Below are positions 22,187-23,748 of a DNA stretch of 23,748 nucleotides, in pieces; the stretch's first letter is position 1, and every line of letters begins with the position of its first letter. This DNA comes from a virus. Position numbers and translations under genes: made by a program. The stretch is from positions 1-23,748 of the IMG/VR virus record IMGVR_UViG_3300037493_001361; one strand, 5' to 3'. The notes under the pieces were generated by a model. The model was not told the origin of the DNA. It searched no databases and saw only the letters and a program-made list of their open reading frames with translations.

Positions 22187-22460
22187 CTTTGCGTGTTGAC
22201 GCTGGAGAGATTATCAAATTAGCAATTCCATCGCTTGATATTTGTGCGCTCACTTCCGTAGGTATCAACTTTGCCGCTATCGCATGAAACTCACGCGGAA
22301 ACTCTTTAGCGAATTGCTTTAATTCTGTTTTAGGGTCGTCTTGTAACTCATTAAAAACATTTAGCACAGTTTCCTTTACTGTTTTCATTTGCTTGGTAAA
22401 TTCGTTTTGAGAACCTTTAGGGCGACCTTTAGCCAACTTATGTCCTTTTTCAAAAGGCAT
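22158..22460 (-). CDS. terS: Terminase small subunit
   Basis: This 100-residue protein starts MPFEKGHKLAKGRPKGSQNE. The GRPKGSQN segment is the AT-hook-like leader found in small terminases of many Bacteroidota and other phages. The rest (KETVLNVFNELQDDPKTE...) is helical. It recognises the packaging site and loads the large subunit, whose gene it overlaps by 29 bases. The TATATTTG at 22481-22488 lies 21 bases upstream of the start and may drive it. Start chosen at ATG 22460. Confidence 0.85.
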   Translation of the reverse strand: MPFEKGHKLAKGRPKGSQNEFTKQMKTVKETVLNVFNELQDDPKTELKQFAKEFPREFHAIAAKLIPTEVSAQISSDGIANLIISPASTRKDEQQSDTNQ

Positions 22461-22480
22461 TATTCTATATTTATTTAATA

Positions 22481-22488
22481 CAAATATA
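22481..22488 (-). promoter_or_regulatory. Candidate -7 box for the terminase operon
   Basis: Reading the minus strand, TATATTTG matches TAnnTTTG and would start transcription about 15 bases before the terS ATG. No clear TTTG -33 element is seen 19-21 bases upstream, so this is a half match. TAnnTTTG is not rare in AT-rich DNA. Confidence 0.35.
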
Positions 22489-22489
22489 A

Positions 22490-22690
22490 CTAATTTTCCT
22501 TTTGCAGTTTAAAAAACATCGGCTTTAGTTTATCGGGTATCTTCTTAACCAACCTACCGCCTTTAAAGTTATCACTTACAATTCCTTTTAGCTGACTGCA
22601 GAATCCTTTTGAGGTTTCAAATATAAAATATAATCGCTTATCGGAGGTTACTAAGTTAAATCCGTCTTTGGTTTGGTAGAGTTTAGGCAT
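22490..22690 (-). CDS. Small hypothetical protein (66 aa)
   Basis: This 66-residue basic protein (MPKLYQTKDGFNLVTSDKRL...) has the beta-rich look of a small single-domain protein and no family I recognise. Its start overlaps the Mom-like gene's end by eight bases. Evidence is the overlap and the complete frame; function unknown. Confidence 0.55.
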   Translation of the reverse strand: MPKLYQTKDGFNLVTSDKRLYFIFETSKGFCSQLKGIVSDNFKGGRLVKKIPDKLKPMFFKLQKEN

Positions 22691-23462
22691 GTTTTCTTTT
22701 TGGGTATGGTTTTATTAAATGCTCAATTTTTGATTTGTGATATTGTTGTTCTTTTTTTGTGCCTGTAAATAAAAAGTATCTGTGTTTACTATTTTGCTTT
22801 ATCCTAACTGCATCTGGGTATATCTTCAAAATATCTTCCATTCTTTGAGAGCCTACCTTTTGCCTTATATTTCTACTGCCAACTAATTTACCTTTTATCA
22901 TCCACGCCTCCCTATCTATTGTCTTTCCGTTGGCTTTAGGATTACTTTCCCGCATACTTGCAACGTAGTGGAAATTACAAGCCTGATAGATAGTTCCTAT
23001 TTCCCCCGCTAAATGGTCTGTTGTTGCTGTTACTATTTTATATTTTTTGGGTAATAATTTTACCGCGCTCATTATCAATTTGCTATTTGTATTTATTGGA
23101 GTCCAATGTAAACAAACGCCCCTGCTTAATAATATTATTTTGCCTGTGTAATCGTATTTATCCCATACACCTAAATTTTCTGTGTATTCTTGACCGAAAA
23201 CAACTACACCGCCACAAACATTGTCGAAAAATATACCAAAAGCGAAAAAGTTTACAGCTGGCATACAGCCCAACCACTCATATTCAATAATCATTTTAGC
23301 GGCAGAATGTAAATCAATTTCCTTTACTACTGCTTTCTTTAAATCTGTATCTAAATTGCACCAATAATTGCCAAAGAGATTATTCAAATCTGAAATAGAC
23401 TTTTTATCTCTTATGATTTTTTGGTGAGCAACCCCTATATCGAATACCTGTCCTATCATCAA
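22683..23462 (-). CDS. Mom-like / GNAT-fold protein, possible DNA modification enzyme
   Basis: This 259-residue protein shows a GNAT-like order: DLHSAAKMIIEYEWLGCMPA (residues 51-70), FAFGIFFDNVCGGVVVFG (73-90), LSRGVCLHWTPINTNSKLI (112-130) and TTDHLAGEIGTIYQACNFHY (147-166). The last two blocks match the pattern of Mu Mom-family proteins, which modify adenines in phage DNA to block restriction; a similar GTxYxAxNW element also occurs in DruA-type proteins, so the family call is not final. It lies just after the VRR-NUC gene and ahead of terminase, fitting late DNA modification before packaging. A four-base overlap joins it to the nuclease gene. Catalysis was not checked residue by residue. 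Confidence 0.6.
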   Translation of the reverse strand: MMIGQVFDIGVAHQKIIRDKKSISDLNNLFGNYWCNLDTDLKKAVVKEIDLHSAAKMIIEYEWLGCMPAVNFFAFGIFFDNVCGGVVVFGQEYTENLGVWDKYDYTGKIILLSRGVCLHWTPINTNSKLIMSAVKLLPKKYKIVTATTDHLAGEIGTIYQACNFHYVASMRESNPKANGKTIDREAWMIKGKLVGSRNIRQKVGSQRMEDILKIYPDAVRIKQNSKHRYFLFTGTKKEQQYHKSKIEHLIKPYPKRKHA

Positions 23463-23748
23463 AACGGATTTTGCTCAAGGTTACTGAATTTCTGAATGTC
23501 GGGGTTAAAATACTGTATAAATTCCGATTCACTTCTAATTATATAATACTCATACCCCAATGCCTCAATATCTTTTTGAAAGTGTTTCTGCTTTTCGCTT
23601 TGTTTTCCTATTTCAGTTTTAAACTCCAAAAATATAACTCTATTTGGCATTATAGCAATTACATCACTAACACCTGCCAGAACTCCGCTATTTATTTTGT
23701 GGTAATTATTTTCATTCGGCACGCTAAAGATTACACATTTTGGTTCAC
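23459..23748 (-). CDS. VRR-NUC nuclease, 5' end beyond window
   Basis: The frame is open to the right edge, so the start lies outside the window; a GTG at 23722 exists but would cut conserved sequence (EPKCVIFSVPNENNYHKINS precedes the motif). The visible part carries the PD-(D/E)xK pattern of VRR-NUC: SGVLAGVSDVIAI (Asp), FLEFKTEIG (Glu-Phe-Lys), SEKQKHFQKDIEALGYEYYI (Gln motif). Such phage nucleases are usually about 90-130 residues and act on branched DNA, for example resolving junctions before packaging. It overlaps the Mom-like gene by four bases. Confidence 0.8.
   Translation of the reverse strand, partial: EPKCVIFSVPNENNYHKINSGVLAGVSDVIAIMPNRVIFLEFKTEIGKQSEKQKHFQKDIEALGYEYYIIRSESEFIQYFNPDIQKFSNLEQNPF

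Overview
This window is part of a double-stranded DNA tailed-phage (or prophage) genome. The host is probably a member of the Bacteroidota. The sequence is AT-rich, starts mostly lack Shine-Dalgarno motifs, a few promoters match the TAnnTTTG -7 box of that phylum, and two genes begin with Bacteroidota-like export signals (one ending in Gly-Gln, one a lipobox FSSC). The head and tail proteins look like those of siphovirus-type phages. No integrase, lysis gene, tRNA or CRISPR array is visible, so the window is a fragment of a larger genome.

Almost all genes lie on the minus strand and read from right to left, often with ATGA, TGATG or TAATG overlaps. In transcription order: a VRR-NUC nuclease cut by the right edge; a Mom/GNAT-like protein that may modify DNA; a small unknown; terminase small and large subunits; three small proteins (one membrane, one Cys-rich); a tail assembly chaperone with a probable -1 programmed frameshift at a run of nine T (19554-19562); the tape measure; two tail proteins; a DxD glycosyltransferase; the portal, which carries a zinc-ribbon-like insert; a 45-residue gene; a MuF-type head protein; a scaffold; the major capsid protein; four connector/tail genes; and a fibre-like protein with a signal peptide cut by the left edge. 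The chaperone, tape measure and tail genes sit between terminase and portal, not after the capsid as in most siphoviruses.

Two islands run the other way. The large one (5751-9328) lies between the MuF and scaffold genes and holds seven tightly linked genes: a possible ribbon-helix-helix regulator, an FkbM methyltransferase, a GT32-like glycosyltransferase, a two-domain GT25/CgeB-like glycosyltransferase and three small unknown genes. Together with the minus-strand glycosyltransferase next to the portal, this amounts to a glycan-building or glycan-methylating set embedded in the virion module. It could decorate the virion or change the host surface. The small island is one lipoprotein gene (16714-16911) between two tail genes. 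The upstream regions of both islands share a TATTTGAAAA...ATTTG element, which suggests a common promoter type for accessory genes.

Several genes are easily missed and were read directly from the sequence: the fibre-like gene at the left edge, the 45-residue gene between portal and MuF, three small genes in the plus-strand island, the upstream extension of the VRR-NUC gene, and the frameshift product of the chaperone gene. Functions are inferred from sequence motifs and gene order alone; no database search was run.
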